Origin: Desulforapulum autotrophicum HRM2
Lineage (GTDB): Bacteria; Desulfobacterota; Desulfobacteria; Desulfobacterales; Desulfobacteraceae
DNA: 64,000 nucleotides
Assembly (NCBI RefSeq): GCF_000020365.1
Contig: NC_012108.1
Span: 4,534,001 to 4,598,000 of the forward strand
Direction of reading: 5' to 3'
The notes beneath the pieces were generated by a model. The model was not told the DNA's origin. It did no database searches and saw only the letters and a program-made list of their open reading frames with translations. The position numbers were made by a program, and so were the translations under genes. Positions 63,026 to 64,000 of the stretch are shown piece by piece (positions within the stretch are counted from its first letter, which is position 1; the number at the start of each line of letters is the position of its first letter).

Positions 63026-63262
63026 TCATTCTTTTTTTTTATTTTGAATATCTGTCACAGTCTCTTTCAAGATTTCCAACACATTGCTGCCAGTTTTTTT
63101 AGCTATACTATGGGCATCATCAACAATTTTCCTGGCGTGATCGGATATAGCCGTCTCATGGGGTAAAGCCATACCAGATTTTTCATATTTCCAGACAAGA
63201 AGTTTCTTCGCGAAAGCAATTTCTTGTTTCCGCACAAATCCATCCCTTCCAAAAATAGCCAT
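63026..63262 (-). CDS. Small hypothetical protein
   Basis: 78 residues, basic and helical, no cysteines or membrane segment. It begins MAIFGRDGFVRKQEIAFAKKLLVWKYEKSG. AAGGAA lies 8 bases before the ATG, which supports expression. No family recognised. It lies between two repeat copies (R1 B and R2 copy 3). Confidence 0.55.
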   Translation of the reverse strand: MAIFGRDGFVRKQEIAFAKKLLVWKYEKSGMALPHETAISDHARKIVDDAHSIAKKTGSNVLEILKETVTDIQNKKKE

Positions 63263-63313
63263 GGAGTAATTCCTTTTGATGACATAAATCGTGATTTATC
63301 CAGATTCGTATAA

Positions 63314-63395
63314 CCGGCATGGCCGGAGCATGGTATCTGCCCTGGCCACAACGAAATTTGAAACGCCTCCATCGGTGATGCTTTGGTGGGTGTGA
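63314..63395 (+). repeat. Interspersed repeat R2, copy 3
   Basis: Nearly identical to the first half of the copies flanking cydAB (CCGGCATGGCCGGAGCATGG, TATCTGCCCTGGCCACAACG), diverging at its right end. It lies between the small hypothetical gene and the methyltransferase gene. Confidence 0.8.
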
Positions 63396-63404
63396 GAGAA
63401 GAAC

Positions 63405-64000
63405 CTATAACTCGTCGCCCCTGGCAAGGAAGTGAAGATTAAAGCTGTCGTGGTCCATGGAGAGCACCTCAATCCTGTCAAAGCCTGCTTGCCTGAGCAT
63501 GGATAGGGCCTTTTCACGTCCCCACATCATGCCAAGAGCCGCACCGTTCTGGTTGAGCCCCACGGGCATGCAGTGCATCAGGCTCACCGTGTAGAGAAAC
63601 GGGGCCATGGGATGATCCATGTTCTCCACAGGGTCTGTGGCAGCATCAATGTCCACCATGGAAAAAATACCCCCTGGAGCAAGTATGGCACGAACGTTTT
63701 GAAGCGCTTCCAGGGGCCGGGTCTGGTCATGGATGGCATCAAAGGCCGTGACATAGTCAAATTTTCTCCTGAATCTTTCCCCGATAACGGGGTTTGCGGC
63801 ATCTTCTGCTACATAGTCAACATTGCCAAGTCCAAGACCTGCGGCATCTGCCCTTGCCTTTTCCAGGGCAGCCCCAAAATTATCCACCCCCGTGAATCGA
63901 CTGTTGGGAAAGGCCTTTGCCATTAGATTCAGGGCCACCCCTTCACCACACCCAAGATCAAGCACCTCAATCCCTCTTTCAAGCCTCGGTACAAGAAGGC
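63405..64000 (-). CDS. Class I SAM-dependent methyltransferase (partial, 5' end outside window)
   Basis: The last ~198 residues are present and the frame is open at the right edge (LLVPRLERGIE before the first motif). VLDLGCGEG is the SAM-binding motif I, followed by FTGVDNF, DAIHDQ and LAPGGIFSMVDI. The part HPMAPFLYTVSLMHCMPVGLNQ.G.ALG.MWG matches a subgroup with an N-terminal winged helix, similar to mycobacterial Rv2258c-type methyltransferases. Substrate unknown. Confidence 0.85.
   Translation of the reverse strand, partial: LLVPRLERGIEVLDLGCGEGVALNLMAKAFPNSRFTGVDNFGAALEKARADAAGLGLGNVDYVAEDAANPVIGERFRRKFDYVTAFDAIHDQTRPLEALQNVRAILAPGGIFSMVDIDAATDPVENMDHPMAPFLYTVSLMHCMPVGLNQNGAALGMMWGREKALSMLRQAGFDRIEVLSMDHDSFNLHFLARGDEL

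Overview
This 64 kb window looks like a chromosomal segment of a strictly anaerobic, sulfate-reducing Desulfobacterota (the old Deltaproteobacteria), most likely a member of the Desulfobacteraceae. This is an inference from gene content. The signs are hybrid cluster protein with an FNR-type site, cytochrome bd beside rubredoxin and a ferritin-like protein, a class III-type cytochrome c, indolepyruvate:ferredoxin oxidoreductase, SulP and SLC13 anion transporters, many stand-alone receivers, and small ferredoxin-linked proteins typical of sulfate reducers. No rRNA gene, CRISPR array or prophage was seen. There is one tRNA (Val, CAC), one IS1380-type insertion sequence and several families of short interspersed repeats.

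Layout. 1-9400: an anion-transport and phosphorelay block. It has the tail of an SLC13 transporter, a stand-alone PEP-synthase-like ATP-grasp protein and then, on the minus strand, a receiver, TetR, SulP/STAS permease, a cytidylate-kinase-like/BON/receiver fusion, Cache histidine kinase, receiver, degenerate kinase and receiver. 9600-16240: MFS exporter, pseudouridine synthase, FetAB-type ABC transporter, a DUF4338 protein next to mntP, and leucyl aminopeptidase. 16257-18103: IS1380-family element. 18188-25900: DUF3820 protein, CvfB-like S1 protein, tetraheme cytochrome, RapA, RIO kinase, AlaX-like editing protein and a lipoprotein. 26021: tRNA-Val. 26270-35692 (minus): degenerate HD-GYP protein, a diguanylate cyclase with four binding-protein modules, UvrD-like helicase, phosphomannomutase and UppP.

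35844-40000: a nitrosative-stress unit. hcp lies behind an FNR-type site placed exactly at -41.5 from a predicted start, followed by a zinc-ribbon HD phosphohydrolase, a ferredoxin-domain protein and a convergent Crp/FNR regulator whose recognition helix matches the site. 40104-45025: glycerate kinase, sfsA, a TIGR02757 protein, proC and a three-gene ferredoxin cluster. 45435-48950: an oxygen-defence cluster (cydAB, DUF2892 protein, rubredoxin, ferritin-like protein) in which cydAB sits between two direct copies of an ~84 bp repeat. 49011-55782 (minus): iorAB with a small coupled partner, a small conserved protein, DHH phosphoesterase, membrane protein and SRPBCC-epimerase fusion. 55824-58495: polar amino-acid ABC permease, binding protein and permease, with no ATPase gene nearby.

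58600-63400 is more AT-rich and looks accessory. It holds small secreted proteins, umuDC, and a radical SAM gene enclosed by two ~137 bp inverted repeats, plus a third copy of the cydAB-flanking repeat. The window ends inside a class I methyltransferase gene.

The best candidates for something undescribed are the SulP phosphorelay block with its kinase-like/BON/receiver fusion and catalytically reduced kinase, and the two repeat families that bracket cydAB and the radical SAM gene.
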